From Dysosmobacter welbionis (GTDB lineage Bacteria > Bacillota > Clostridia > Oscillospirales > Oscillospiraceae): DNA of 64,000 nt. Location of the stretch: assembly GCF_005121165.3 (NCBI RefSeq), contig NZ_CP034413.3:2604001-2668000 (forward strand), read 5' to 3'. The notes below the pieces were generated by a model that did no database searches, was not told the DNA's origin, and was given only the letters and a program-made list of their open reading frames with translations. Positions 42,652 to 50,788 of this stretch are shown piece by piece. How positions within the stretch are numbered: the stretch's first letter is position 1; each line of letters opens with the position of its first letter. The position numbers and the translations under genes were made by a program.

Positions 42652-43635
42652 ATGGCAGACGGACGCCGGGGCGCGGCGTTGGATCTCTTCCGTCTGGCGG
42701 CGGTGATGCTGGTGGTGGCGAACCACACCTCCCCGCTGGTGTCTGTTTCCCCATTGTGGGACTTCTGGTTCACCCGGGTGCTGGCCCGGGTGGCGGTGCC
42801 GTTTTTCCTGATGGTCAGCGGCTATTTTCTGGCAAAGGACCAGTGGCGCAGGACCGGCGTCTTTCTGAAAAAGACCTGTCTGCTCTACGGGGCGGCGGTG
42901 CTGCTGTATCTGCCGCTGAACTGGTACAACGGCGGCTATGGGCCAGCGGAGTGGGTCAAAAAGCTCCTGCTGGATGGGACCTTCTATCACCTGTGGTATT
43001 TTCCAGGCGTGATTCTGGGTGTTCTAGTGGCCAGGGGGCTGCTCCGGCTGGGCTCCCGGACGGCGTTGACCGCGGCCGGGCTCCTTTACCTGGTGGGCCT
43101 GGGCGGAGACAGCTATTATGGACTGACCTGCCAGCTCCCGGCGCTGGAGGCGCTGTACGGGGAGATTTTCCAAATCTTTGCCTATACGCGGAACGGACTG
43201 TTTTTCACGCCGCTATTTTTGCTGCTGGGAGCCGCCGGTGTGCGGTGGAGCGTGAGGACCTCCGCTGCAGGCCTGTGCGCCGCCTTCGCGGCCATGACCG
43301 CAGAGGGGCTTTGGCTCCATGGGCTTCAGGTCCAGCGGCACGACAGCATGTACATGCTGCTGCCGCTGGTGATGGTTTGCCTGTTTTCCCTTCTGCTGGG
43401 GCTGAATCGCGGAGAAAGGCGGAGCTGCCGCAAGCTCTCTTCACTGATCTATGTCCTGCACCCCTGGTGCATCGTGCTGGTCCGGGGCGGCGCGGAGGTG
43501 CTGGGCCTGGAAGGTCCGCTGGTGGAGAACAGCATGGGGCATTTCCTGGCCGTGCTGGCCTCCAGCGCGGCGGCGTCCTGGGCGCTGTGGCTGGCCTGGA
43601 GCAGACGGCCGCTGAAACGCTCCAATAAAGGATAA
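42652..43635 (+). CDS. VanT-like membrane domain (acyltransferase-3 type) without serine racemase domain
   Basis: A 327-residue protein with about ten transmembrane segments, beginning GAALDLFRLAAVMLVVANHT with the acyltransferase-3 family His-containing first helix. This matches the N-terminal half of VanT, which in vanC/E/G clusters continues into a cytoplasmic alanine-racemase-like domain that makes D-serine. Here the protein stops after the membrane part (SRRPLKRSNKG) and a strong terminator follows at once. No racemase motif is found downstream in any frame. GGAGG lies 8 bases before the ATG. A general acyltransferase role is possible instead. Confidence 0.75.
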   Translation: MADGRRGAALDLFRLAAVMLVVANHTSPLVSVSPLWDFWFTRVLARVAVPFFLMVSGYFLAKDQWRRTGVFLKKTCLLYGAAVLLYLPLNWYNGGYGPAEWVKKLLLDGTFYHLWYFPGVILGVLVARGLLRLGSRTALTAAGLLYLVGLGGDSYYGLTCQLPALEALYGEIFQIFAYTRNGLFFTPLFLLLGAAGVRWSVRTSAAGLCAAFAAMTAEGLWLHGLQVQRHDSMYMLLPLVMVCLFSLLLGLNRGERRSCRKLSSLIYVLHPWCIVLVRGGAEVLGLEGPLVENSMGHFLAVLASSAAASWALWLAWSRRPLKRSNKG

Positions 43636-43679
43636 AAGGACAATATATTGTCGAACTTCGACAGTATATTGTCCTTTTT
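43634..43679. terminator. Bidirectional terminator after the van cluster
   Basis: A 20-odd base-pair stem with one wobble: AAAAGGACAATATATTGTCGA pairs with the TCGACAGTATATTGTCCTTTT arm, followed by a T-run on the plus strand. Confidence 0.85.
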
Positions 43680-43686
43680 GGGCCTC

Positions 43687-44088
43687 TCAGGCGCCTTCGC
43701 GCTCCGCGTGAAGACGGCGGAGCTGCTGTTCAGCTGTCATCATACCCTGCTCGTACCGGTCGATTTTCTGATTCAGCAGGTCCAGAGAGGCCTGCATCTC
43801 CGCCATCCGGGACACCAGCTGGTCCCGCTGTTCTACCAGCAGGGCCTTGCGGGCGTCCAGGGTGGCGTCTCCCTGCTGGAACAGGTCCACATATTCGATC
43901 AGGGCTTCGATCTGCACCCCGGCGGCCCGCATGCACTTCATCAGCTGGATCCAGCCGCAGGACTCCTCCCCGTAGTCCCGCAGGCCGCCCCTGGTGCGGG
44001 GGACAGGCGGGATCAGGCCGATGCGCTCGTAGTAGCGAAGGGTGTCCGCTGAAATATCATACTTCCTGCTCACTTCGGCGATGGTCAT
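43687..44088 (-). CDS. MerR-family regulator (AdhR/NmlR-like)
   Basis: A 133-residue MerR protein: N-terminal winged helix MTIAEVSRKYDISADTLRYYERIGLI, a wing with DYGEESCGWIQLM, then a long dimerisation coiled coil (LVSRMAEMQASLDLLNQKIDRYEQ). No C-terminal effector domain. It lies 13 bases after the carboxymuconolactone decarboxylase-like gene, which it probably controls through the palindromic promoter upstream of that gene. AdhR-type regulators respond to aldehydes or quinones via a conserved Cys; one candidate Cys is in ESCGWIQ. Confidence 0.88.
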   Translation of the reverse strand: MTIAEVSRKYDISADTLRYYERIGLIPPVPRTRGGLRDYGEESCGWIQLMKCMRAAGVQIEALIEYVDLFQQGDATLDARKALLVEQRDQLVSRMAEMQASLDLLNQKIDRYEQGMMTAEQQLRRLHAEREGA

Positions 44089-44101
44089 GGCCGTTCTCCT
44101 C

Positions 44102-44859
44102 TCAGCGGGCGGCCTGGGCCGCGTCGTTCACACACCGCAGGGCGTTCAGGCTGCGGGGATAGCCGATGTAGGGCAGGCACTGGGAGATGACCTGGATCAG
44201 GAAGGCATTGTCGTTTCCAATCCTCAGATTGGCACCGGCGTGGCTGGTGAGCTGGGGTTCGCAGCCGCCCAGGGCGGCCAGGAAGCAGAAGGTGATCATT
44301 TCCCGCTGCTTATAGTCCAGCCCCCGCGGGTGTAGTAGTCGCCGAAGCAGTTGTCCGCCAGCCAGCGGTTGATGTGGCGGCTTTCCTCCGGGCCGCTGTT
44401 CTGAAAGCCCCGCATCCCCTCACCGAAGATATCCACCTGGGCCTGGTTGCCCGCGGCCAGCCGGGTCTCTGCCGTGGTGGTGGAGCCGGGCTCCAGCGGC
44501 AGGGCGACGCCCTGCTCCGTCAGCACCTGATTCGTCACGGAGAAAAAGGGACGCACCCGGCCGATCCCCAGATAGGCCACGGATTGATAGAGAATCTCCT
44601 TTACCTGGACAGGGGTGATGCCGGCCCGCAGGGCGGCGGGCAGCAGCACGCGGTATTCCTCCACACCCTGGCAGCCCAGTAGGGCAGCGAGAATGGCCAT
44701 CATCCTGGCGGCGTCATCCAGGTCCCCCTGGTTCACCACCTCGTCCAGGGCGAAATTGGCGAAGAGCTCCATAAACTCCGGATCCGTTTCCCACAGCGGG
44801 GAAGGAGGGCCGGGAAAGAAACGGGACAAATAGTCTTTGGCAGATGCGGAAAGCGCCAT
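44102..44859 (-). CDS. Carboxymuconolactone decarboxylase-family protein (one-base frameshift)
   Basis: A two-domain AhpD/CMD-like protein. Start MALSASAKDYLSRFFPGPPS (ATG 44857-44859) with AAAGGAGG upstream. The first domain includes ARMMAILAALLGCQGVEEYR and VKEILYQSVAYLGIGRVRPF. The frame breaks in the CCCCC run at 44321-44325; one added base joins DYYTRGG to LDYKQREMITFCFLAALGG, then QVISQCLPYIGYPRSLNAL. Restored length is about 252 residues, usual for YraC-like proteins. AdhR-type MerR regulators control such genes in Bacillus. Confidence 0.88.
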
Positions 44860-44908
44860 ACTGAAAAGCCTCCTTTGCGCCTGCGGGGCGCTGTCTTTTG
44901 ATGAGAAC

Positions 44909-44939
44909 ACTTTAGCACTTGGAGTCTACTCCAAGTCAA
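44909..44939 (-). promoter_or_regulatory. MerR-type promoter with palindromic operator
   Basis: On the minus strand TTGACT (44934-44939) and TAAAGT (44909-44914) are 19 bases apart, the over-long spacing typical of MerR-activated promoters. The spacer carries the perfect inverted repeat ACTTGGAGT-CT-ACTCCAAGT (44917-44936). It drives the CMD-merR pair. Confidence 0.8.
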
Positions 44940-44967
44940 GTGCTTTTTCAAATACTCCGCAGGGGAA

Positions 44968-46245
44968 TCAATCCTCAATATGATACAGAGAGGATATGAC
45001 CAGCCAGAGCTGGGAGAAGGGGCGCATCAGGTTCCAGATGCCGGCACCCTGGAAACCGTATTCCGCGATCAGGGACAGACGGGCGGAAAGACTGCGGGCG
45101 TCTTCAAACCAGACTTCGTGAATTGTGCCGTCTGCTGCGGTGTAGTGAAAGAAGGGGGCCTGGGCCGTCTCATCGTACTGGATGGCCACGTCATGTTCAA
45201 TGGCCAGCTCGATGGCCCGCTGATTGGAGATGGAGGGCGCCCGGGTGACGCCCTGGACAAAGGGCAGGGGCCAATCGTAGCCGTAGTTGGAAAGGCCCAA
45301 GAAGATCTTCTCCGGCGGGATCTCCGTCACGGCGTAGTCCAGCACGGTCCGGACGTTGGGCAGGGGGGATACCGCCATGGGCGGTCCTGCGGTGTAGCCC
45401 CACTCATAGGTCATCAGAAGCACGCCGTCCACAGCGGCACCCACAGCGGCATAGTCGTGCCCCTCGTACAGAAGTCCCGCCTGCCGGGCGGAGGTCTTGG
45501 GGGCTAGAGCGGCCCAGAGAAAGAAGCCCTGGGAGTTCAGGAGCCGCCGCAGGCGGGCGAGAAAGGCGGCGTAGGCCGCCGCCAGCTGGCCGGGGAGAAA
45601 TTCAAAGTCCACATCCAGCCCGGCGTAGCCACGGCGGCGGAGTGTCTGCTGGACCTGATCCACTAGGCGGTCCTGGACGGCGCTGTCTGTCAGGACCAGG
45701 GTGGCCCGCTGGGTGTCGAACTGACCGGTTTCTGTCATGGTGGACAGATGCATCACCGGGCGGACGCCCCGCTGACGGGCAGCGGAGAGGAGAGCGTCAT
45801 CCTCCAGCTGGAGCAAATCGCCGTCGGCGGTGATCCCGTAGGTGAAAGGGGTCAGATAGGTGAGATAGGGAAGCTCCGCATTCAGAAGGGACATATCAAT
45901 GTAGGGGTAGGCATAACCGTTGAAGGCGGCGGCGCCCAGGGGCTCGTCAAAGTAGGAGATCACCAGGACCTGTCCGGGCTGGAGGGCTGCTCCGCCGCCC
46001 AGAGGCCAGTTGTTCTGCCAGAGGCGGCGGACTGTGGTGCCGTATGCCTCCGCGATGGAAGCCAGGGTCTCCCCGGCCCGGACAGCGTGGACCTGGCGGG
46101 GAAAGCGGACCACCAGAGTTTGTCCCACCGCCAGGGCGCCGCTGGGGGGCACGGCGTTGTCCGCGGCCAGGCGGGCGGGATCGACGCCGTAGGATTCCGC
46201 GATGGAGCCGACCGTCTCGCCGGCTTGGACCACATGGATCGTCAT
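44968..46245 (-). CDS. LysM/GH18 glycosidase (SleL/YaaH-like spore peptidoglycan hydrolase)
   Basis: A 425-residue protein: two N-terminal LysM domains (residues about 2-48 and 52-97; TIHVVQAGETVGSIAESYGV, VHAVRAGETLASIAEAYGTT), then a GH18 barrel. The catalytic strand reads YAGLDVDFEFLPGQ, the DxxDxDxE signature with the acid Glu. LLMTYEWGY and IWNLMRP are further family blocks. There is no signal peptide, as in SleL/YaaH, which is packed into the spore coat and acts on cortex peptidoglycan during germination. The ATG at 46243-46245 has AAAGGAGG upstream. Confidence 0.9.
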   Translation of the reverse strand: MTIHVVQAGETVGSIAESYGVDPARLAADNAVPPSGALAVGQTLVVRFPRQVHAVRAGETLASIAEAYGTTVRRLWQNNWPLGGGAALQPGQVLVISYFDEPLGAAAFNGYAYPYIDMSLLNAELPYLTYLTPFTYGITADGDLLQLEDDALLSAARQRGVRPVMHLSTMTETGQFDTQRATLVLTDSAVQDRLVDQVQQTLRRRGYAGLDVDFEFLPGQLAAAYAAFLARLRRLLNSQGFFLWAALAPKTSARQAGLLYEGHDYAAVGAAVDGVLLMTYEWGYTAGPPMAVSPLPNVRTVLDYAVTEIPPEKIFLGLSNYGYDWPLPFVQGVTRAPSISNQRAIELAIEHDVAIQYDETAQAPFFHYTAADGTIHEVWFEDARSLSARLSLIAEYGFQGAGIWNLMRPFSQLWLVISSLYHIED

Positions 46246-46454
46246 GTTGGACATCACCTCCTTTGGAGACTATGCAGGCCGGGGTGGGGATATGCGGTGC
46301 CCACTGGAGGGAGTTGGAAAATATGACGGAAGAGACGGCTGCTTGACAGAGCACATTTGGAAGAATTGTGACGCTTTGTCAGAACGCCGAAATTTGATTC
46401 AGAGATTTGTGGATATTTTCCGGCGTGCCAGGAGGGTCAAAACCGCTGAAATAG

Positions 46455-46483
46455 TTGACAGAGACGTGGAGAATCGTTAAAAT
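46455..46483 (+). promoter_or_regulatory. Sigma-A promoter of the Mrp antiporter operon
   Basis: Perfect TTGACA (46455-46460), 17-base spacer and TAAAAT (46478-46483). The start would be near 46490, leaving a leader of about 140 bases before the first gene. Confidence 0.8.
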
Positions 46484-46521
46484 AATGTTAAAGCTTGTGC
46501 GTTTTTTAACGAAAAACGGGT

Positions 46522-46620
46522 AGACGATGACGTCCAACAAGCGTGTGCCATCCGCCGTTGAGGGAGGAAACACACCACTTGCTGAGACGTCTCTTTTTGT
46601 ATACAGCGCAAAGAGGGAGG
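46522..46620 (+). ncRNA. Candidate cation-responsive riboswitch in the Mrp operon leader
   Basis: The leader can fold into a nested structure: P1 GACGTC (46529-46534) with GACGTC (46586-46591), P2 CAAG (46538-46541) with CTTG (46578-46581), P3 GTGTG (46543-46547) with CACAC (46571-46575), and a 23-base G-rich terminal loop (46548-46570) containing GCCGTTGAGGGAGG. The P1 3' arm overlaps CTCTTT (46591-46596), which can instead pair with AAAGAG (46610-46615) next to the GGGAGG ribosome site. Mutually exclusive pairing is a riboswitch-type layout. Na+ and Li+ riboswitch classes (Na+-I/DUF1646, nhaA-I/II) control such transporters; assignment to a class was not possible by eye. Confidence 0.45.
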
Positions 46621-46627
46621 CAAAGCG

Positions 46628-47101
46628 ATGTTCCTGCTGTTTTTCCTGCTGTGGCTGTTGCTGTCCGGCGGGATCAGTGTCCATACCTGCCTGTGGGGCG
46701 TTGCAGTCTCGGCGCTGATCTCCTGGTTCTGCAAGCGGGTGCTGGGCTATCAGTGGCGGGTGTTCTGCGGCAGTCCTTCCAGAATCTGGGCCATGGCGCG
46801 GTATTTTGCTCACCTGCTGGCGGAGATGCTGAAGGCCGGACTGGTAATCATGCGGATCATCTACACCCGCCCCAAGGGCATCGAACCCAAGCTGGTGTGG
46901 TTCCACACCCCGCTGAAGACAGACCGCCGCAGGGCAATGCTGGCAGACTCGATCACGCTCACCGCGGGGACAATCACCGTGCGGGCCGAGGACGGCCGGA
47001 TGCTGGTGCACACACTGGACACGCCGCTGGCAGAGGGGATTGAGGACAGTTCCTTCCAGCAGCGGCTGGAGAGGATGGAGGCGGCCCAATGGAACAAGTG
47101 A
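46628..47101 (+). CDS. mrpE: Na+/H+ antiporter subunit E (MrpE/MnhE)
   Basis: A 157-residue membrane protein with two or three N-terminal helices and a cytoplasmic domain with the MrpE block PKGIEPKLVWFHTPLKTDRR, AMLADSITLTAGTITV and LVHTLDTP. It is a structural subunit of multi-subunit cation/proton antiporters. First gene of the operon; GGGAGG ribosome site at 46615-46620. It overlaps mrpF by 13 bases. Confidence 0.93.
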   Translation: MFLLFFLLWLLLSGGISVHTCLWGVAVSALISWFCKRVLGYQWRVFCGSPSRIWAMARYFAHLLAEMLKAGLVIMRIIYTRPKGIEPKLVWFHTPLKTDRRRAMLADSITLTAGTITVRAEDGRMLVHTLDTPLAEGIEDSSFQQRLERMEAAQWNK

Positions 47102-47406
47102 GGACCTGGGTGCTGACCGCGGGCGCCGTGGTGCTGGCGCTGCTGATCCTGGCGACGCTGGTGCGGGCGGTGCTGGGCCCCCGGTTTACGGACCGCATCG
47201 TGGCCGTGAATGTCATCAGTACGCTGGTGATCGCGGAGCTGGTGCTGCTCTCCGTCTGGCTGCGGGAGGACTTTCTGGTGGATGTGGCCCTGGTGTTCGC
47301 GCTGCTGAGCTTTCTGGCGGTGGTGGTGGTCTCCCGTCTGGTGGCGGCCCGGCGGCGGAAACGCCCGGAGCGGGAGAAGACGGGAGGAAACGCCCATGAT
47401 CGATAA
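47089..47406 (+). CDS. mrpF: Na+/H+ antiporter subunit F (MrpF/MnhF)
   Basis: A 105-residue protein with three transmembrane helices. The conserved GPRFTDRIVAVNVISTLVI segment between helices 1 and 2 and DFLVDVALVFALLSFLAVVV at the third are typical of MrpF. The C-terminal tail is basic. It overlaps mrpE and mrpG, indicating tight translational coupling. Confidence 0.93.
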   Translation: MEQVRTWVLTAGAVVLALLILATLVRAVLGPRFTDRIVAVNVISTLVIAELVLLSVWLREDFLVDVALVFALLSFLAVVVVSRLVAARRRKRPEREKTGGNAHDR

Positions 47407-47719
47407 TCTGGTGACCGCAGCCGGGCTGGCATGTTTCCTGTTCGGCCTGTTCGTGTTTTTCTCCGCTGTGCTGGGGCTGTTCCGGTTCGATTATGTGCTC
47501 AACCGGATGCACGCCGCCGCAGTGGGGGACTCCCTGGGTATCTTCTGCGTTCTGATCGGGCTGATGCTGCTGCACGGCTGGTCCCTGTCCGCCGCAAAGA
47601 CGCTGCTGATCTTTGTGTTTTTATGGCTGACCAGTCCGGTGTGCAGCCATCTGGTCGCGGAGATGGAGGTATCCACAGTCCCGGATTTGGAAAAGGAATG
47701 CGAGGTGGAGGTACGATGA
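47396..47719 (+). CDS. mrpG: Na+/H+ antiporter subunit G (MrpG/MnhG)
   Basis: A 107-residue protein with three helices. The diagnostic MrpG block RFDYVLNRMHAAAVGDSLGI follows the first helix, and LLIFVFLWLTSPVCSHLVAE lies in the third. The start overlaps the mrpF end, and the stop overlaps the next ATG (47716). Confidence 0.93.
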   Translation: MIDNLVTAAGLACFLFGLFVFFSAVLGLFRFDYVLNRMHAAAVGDSLGIFCVLIGLMLLHGWSLSAAKTLLIFVFLWLTSPVCSHLVAEMEVSTVPDLEKECEVEVR

Positions 47720-47967
47720 TCGTTCTGGAATACATCCTGCTGGTCGGGGTGATCGTGTGTGCTATTGCAGCGCCGCTGTGCAAGCGGCTGCTGGCATCGG
47801 TAATCGTGTATATGGCGCTGTCCCTGATGATGGCGGTGCTGTGGAGCCTGCTCCAGAGCCCGGATCTGGCCATTACGGAGGCGGCTGTGGGCGCCGGTGT
47901 GACCAGCATCCTCTTTTTCCTGACGCTGAAGAAGATCCACGCGCTGAAGGGGACACGGGATGAGTAA
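47716..47967 (+). CDS. MbhD/DUF4040-type antiporter subunit
   Basis: An 83-residue three-helix protein (MIVLEYILLVGVIVCAIAAP) with the DUF4040/MbhD block LMMAVLWSLLQSPDLAITEAAVGAGVTSILFF, homologous to the C-terminal part of MrpA. In Mbh/Mbx-type complexes and many Clostridia the MrpA tail exists as such separate small subunits. GGAGG precedes the ATG. It overlaps the next gene by 8 bases. Confidence 0.88.
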   Translation: MIVLEYILLVGVIVCAIAAPLCKRLLASVIVYMALSLMMAVLWSLLQSPDLAITEAAVGAGVTSILFFLTLKKIHALKGTRDE

Positions 47968-48856
47968 AAAAGAGGAGCAGCCGGACCGGCTGAAACAGTT
48001 TATCTCCTGGGTGGACGGAGATCGGGAGCCCAAGGACCGGACACTGTTCGTCATGGAGCAGCGCCCCCACCGGGAATTCCGCCCGTCAGAGGAGGAGTTC
48101 GAGCGGCGGGAAAAGGACCGGCTGCGGAAGTTTTTCAACTGGTATCCCATCGCCGCGGCGGTGATCTGCGTGGCGCTGGGAATTATCCTGTTCACCACAG
48201 TGATGAACATGCCCGGATTCGGCCAGGAAGACAACCCCATCAACAACGAGGTGGCGGAGCGATATCTGGAGCACAGCGAAGAGGAGACGGGCTCTGAGAA
48301 CGTGGTGACGGCCATGATTATCGGCTACCGCGGCTTCGATACTTTGGGGGAGAGCTGCGTGCTGTTTCTGGCGGTGTCGGCGGTGATGATCCTGCTGTTG
48401 CGGGACCGGAAGAACACCAGCGAGCATGAGCTCCAGCAGATGGAGCGGGAGGAGACCGCCGTGCAGGGCCGCTCTGACCTGATCCTCAAGCAGGTGGCCT
48501 GGGTGCTGCTTCCTTTTATTTTCCTTTTTGCCATCTATGTGCTGCTGAACGGCGAGACGTCGCCGGGCGGCGGGTTTTCCGGCGGGACTATCCTGGGGGC
48601 GGGACTGATCCTGTTTTCCGCTGCCTTTGGCCCCGGACACACGCGGGTGCTGATGAACCAGAGGCGGTACAGCGCGGTGCGGACCTTCGGTCTGCTGCTG
48701 TATGCTGTGCTGTACGGCGTTTACATCTTCATCGGGGCCAACGGCCTGCCCAATTACCTCACCGGGATGATCCTGCTGATCGACCTGGCGGTGGGGCTGG
48801 TGGTGGCCTGCACCGTATATGGATTCTACGCCCTGTTTTCCAGGGGAGAGATCTGA
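47960..48856 (+). CDS. mrpB: MrpB/MnhB-family subunit with MbhE-like N-terminus
   Basis: A 298-residue protein. The first 50 residues are charged and cytoplasmic, which is unusual. Two helices follow (about 55-75 and 125-145; RGFDTLGESCVLFLAVSAVMIL is the MbhE-type block). Then comes the MnhB domain (about 170-298) with LLPFIFLFAIYVLLNGETSPGGGFSGG, the signature of MrpB. This represents the fused MbhE-MrpB form. A 4-helix MrpB core ends YGFYALFSRGEI. Confidence 0.9.
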   Translation: MSKKEEQPDRLKQFISWVDGDREPKDRTLFVMEQRPHREFRPSEEEFERREKDRLRKFFNWYPIAAAVICVALGIILFTTVMNMPGFGQEDNPINNEVAERYLEHSEEETGSENVVTAMIIGYRGFDTLGESCVLFLAVSAVMILLLRDRKNTSEHELQQMEREETAVQGRSDLILKQVAWVLLPFIFLFAIYVLLNGETSPGGGFSGGTILGAGLILFSAAFGPGHTRVLMNQRRYSAVRTFGLLLYAVLYGVYIFIGANGLPNYLTGMILLIDLAVGLVVACTVYGFYALFSRGEI

Positions 48857-48874
48857 GAGGAGGCGGAGAAGAGA

Positions 48875-49246
48875 ATGCTGGAGGAGATCATCCAGAACCG
48901 CTACGCGGTCACTGCTGTCATCCTGTTTGGCATCGGCTTCACGAATCTGATGCTGCAGCAGAATCTGCTGCGCAAGGTGATCGGATTCAACATCATGGAC
49001 TCGGCCGTCTTCCTGCTGCTGGCCTCGCTGGGGTATATTGACGGGGGCGTCGCGCCCATCGTGGGGGACCGGGGCTTCGACCCGCTGTACATCAATCCGA
49101 TTCCCAGCGGCCTGGTGCTGACCGGCATTGTGGTATCTGTGTCCATCACGGCGTTTTCCCTGGCGTTGATCCAGCGGATCTACCGCCGCTATGGCACCAT
49201 TGAGATGCGGGAACTGCTGGAGCGGGCCAAGAAGGAGGACGACTGA
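48875..49246 (+). CDS. mrpC: Na+/H+ antiporter subunit C (MrpC, NuoK-like)
   Basis: A 123-residue, three-helix protein of the NuoK/MrpC family. The family Glu-bearing helix is replaced in this class by GFNIMDSAVFLLLASLGYID, and DPLYINPIPSGLVLTGIVVSV is the MrpC signature. GGAGGCGGAGAAG precedes the ATG. The stop and the next ATG overlap. Confidence 0.92.
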   Translation: MLEEIIQNRYAVTAVILFGIGFTNLMLQQNLLRKVIGFNIMDSAVFLLLASLGYIDGGVAPIVGDRGFDPLYINPIPSGLVLTGIVVSVSITAFSLALIQRIYRRYGTIEMRELLERAKKEDD

Positions 49247-50760
49247 TGCGGCCGTTTGTGGAGAACTTTCCCTTCTTTTCGATTTTTCTGGCTATCCTGG
49301 CGGCCATCGTGACCGCGGCCATCCGCAGCGGGCGGATCAGCTACTGGATCACCATCGGAGTGTGCGCTGCATCCGCGCTGCTGAACGGCTGGGTACTGGA
49401 ATACACCTATGCAGAGGGAGTGAGCTTCACCTACGCCATGGGGCGATTTCTGGCGCCGTACGGCAACGCCATCAACTGCGGGCCGCTTCAGGCACTGCTG
49501 GCCGCCGTGTTCTCCCTGGTGATGGCCCTTGCTCTGGCGGGCGGGCGGCGGGACCTGTTTCAGGACATCCTGCCGGAGAAGCAGAAGTTTTACTTTGTCA
49601 TGGTGAACATGCTGGAGGCGTCCCTGTTGGCACTGACCTACACCAACGACATGTTCACCGGGTATGTGTTCATCGAGACCAGCACCATCGCGGCCTGCGC
49701 GCTGGTGATGGCCAAGGACAACGGCCCCAATCTGATCGCCACCATCCGGTACCTGTTCATGAGCCTGGTGGGGTCCGGGCTGTTCCTGATCGGGCTGACC
49801 ATTTTGAACAGCATCACCGGCTATCTGCTGATGCCCTCTCTGGCGGAGGCAGTGGCGGAGCTGCGGCTCTCGGAGAGCTACACGCTCCCGCTGACGGTGG
49901 CTGTAGGGCTGCTGGTGGCGGGACTGGGCGTCAAGAGCGCCATGTTCCCCTTCCACCTGTGGCTGCCGGATGCCCACGGCGGCGCCACCACAGCGTCCTC
50001 CGCCATCTTGTCCGGCTTGGTGCTGAAGGGGTACATCGTGCTGCTGCTGGTGATGATCCTGCGGGTTTTCTCCATGGAGCTGATGGTGGAGCTGGGAGTC
50101 ACCGACGTGATCCTGGCCTTTGGGCTGCTGGGAATGATTCTGGGCTCTCTGGCTGCTATGCGGGAGAACCATATCAAGCGGATGCTGGCGTATTCCTCCG
50201 TGGCGCAGGTGGGGTATATCTTCATGGGTGTGGGCCTGGGGAGCATCGAGGGGCTGATCGCCTCCTGTTTCCATATCCTGGTCCATGCCTGCTGCAAGCC
50301 GCTGCTGTTTCTCTGCGCCGGCAGACTCTCCGCCGTCAGCGGCCACCACAAGAGCCTGAAGAACCTGCGGGGCAGCGCCTACCGGGACATTGGGGCGGGC
50401 TTGGGCTTCACTGTGGGGGCCCTGTCCATGATCGGCATCCCCCTGTTCGGCGGCTTTGTCTCCAAGCTCTACTTTGCCAGCGCGGCCGTGCCCACCGGTA
50501 TGACGGCGATGATCCTGCTGACCATCGCCCTGTCCACGGTGCTGAACGCACTGTACTATGTTCCGGCGCTGCTGGCCATCTGGGTGAAGCCCCCGGCGGA
50601 GGATGAGGCGCTGGTCCTAGCCGACGTGCATCCGGGGGATCTGGCTGCGGACCGGGCCTTCACCGCGGCTGCCGCCATCCTGATCGTGGGAATTTTTGTG
50701 CTGGGCATTTTTTACCACCCGATCACAGACCTGATCGAGGCGGGTGTCCGGCTGATTTGA
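49246..50760 (+). CDS. Antiporter-type proton-translocating subunit 1 (MrpD/MbhH family)
   Basis: A 504-residue polytopic protein (about 14 helices) of the proton antiporter family shared with complex I NuoL/M/N. Key residues visible: Glu in YVFIETSTIAACALVMAKDN (TM5-type) and Lys in GLGVKSAMFPFHLWLPDAHGG (TM7-type), then LKGYIVLLLVMILRVF with the TM8-type Lys. AYSSVAQVGYIFMGVGLG is also typical. It starts within the mrpC stop. First of four such subunits in the operon. Confidence 0.92.
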   Translation: MRPFVENFPFFSIFLAILAAIVTAAIRSGRISYWITIGVCAASALLNGWVLEYTYAEGVSFTYAMGRFLAPYGNAINCGPLQALLAAVFSLVMALALAGGRRDLFQDILPEKQKFYFVMVNMLEASLLALTYTNDMFTGYVFIETSTIAACALVMAKDNGPNLIATIRYLFMSLVGSGLFLIGLTILNSITGYLLMPSLAEAVAELRLSESYTLPLTVAVGLLVAGLGVKSAMFPFHLWLPDAHGGATTASSAILSGLVLKGYIVLLLVMILRVFSMELMVELGVTDVILAFGLLGMILGSLAAMRENHIKRMLAYSSVAQVGYIFMGVGLGSIEGLIASCFHILVHACCKPLLFLCAGRLSAVSGHHKSLKNLRGSAYRDIGAGLGFTVGALSMIGIPLFGGFVSKLYFASAAVPTGMTAMILLTIALSTVLNALYYVPALLAIWVKPPAEDEALVLADVHPGDLAADRAFTAAAAILIVGIFVLGIFYHPITDLIEAGVRLI

Positions 50761-50788
50761 GACTTGTTGTTTGTGAGGGAGTGCGCCC

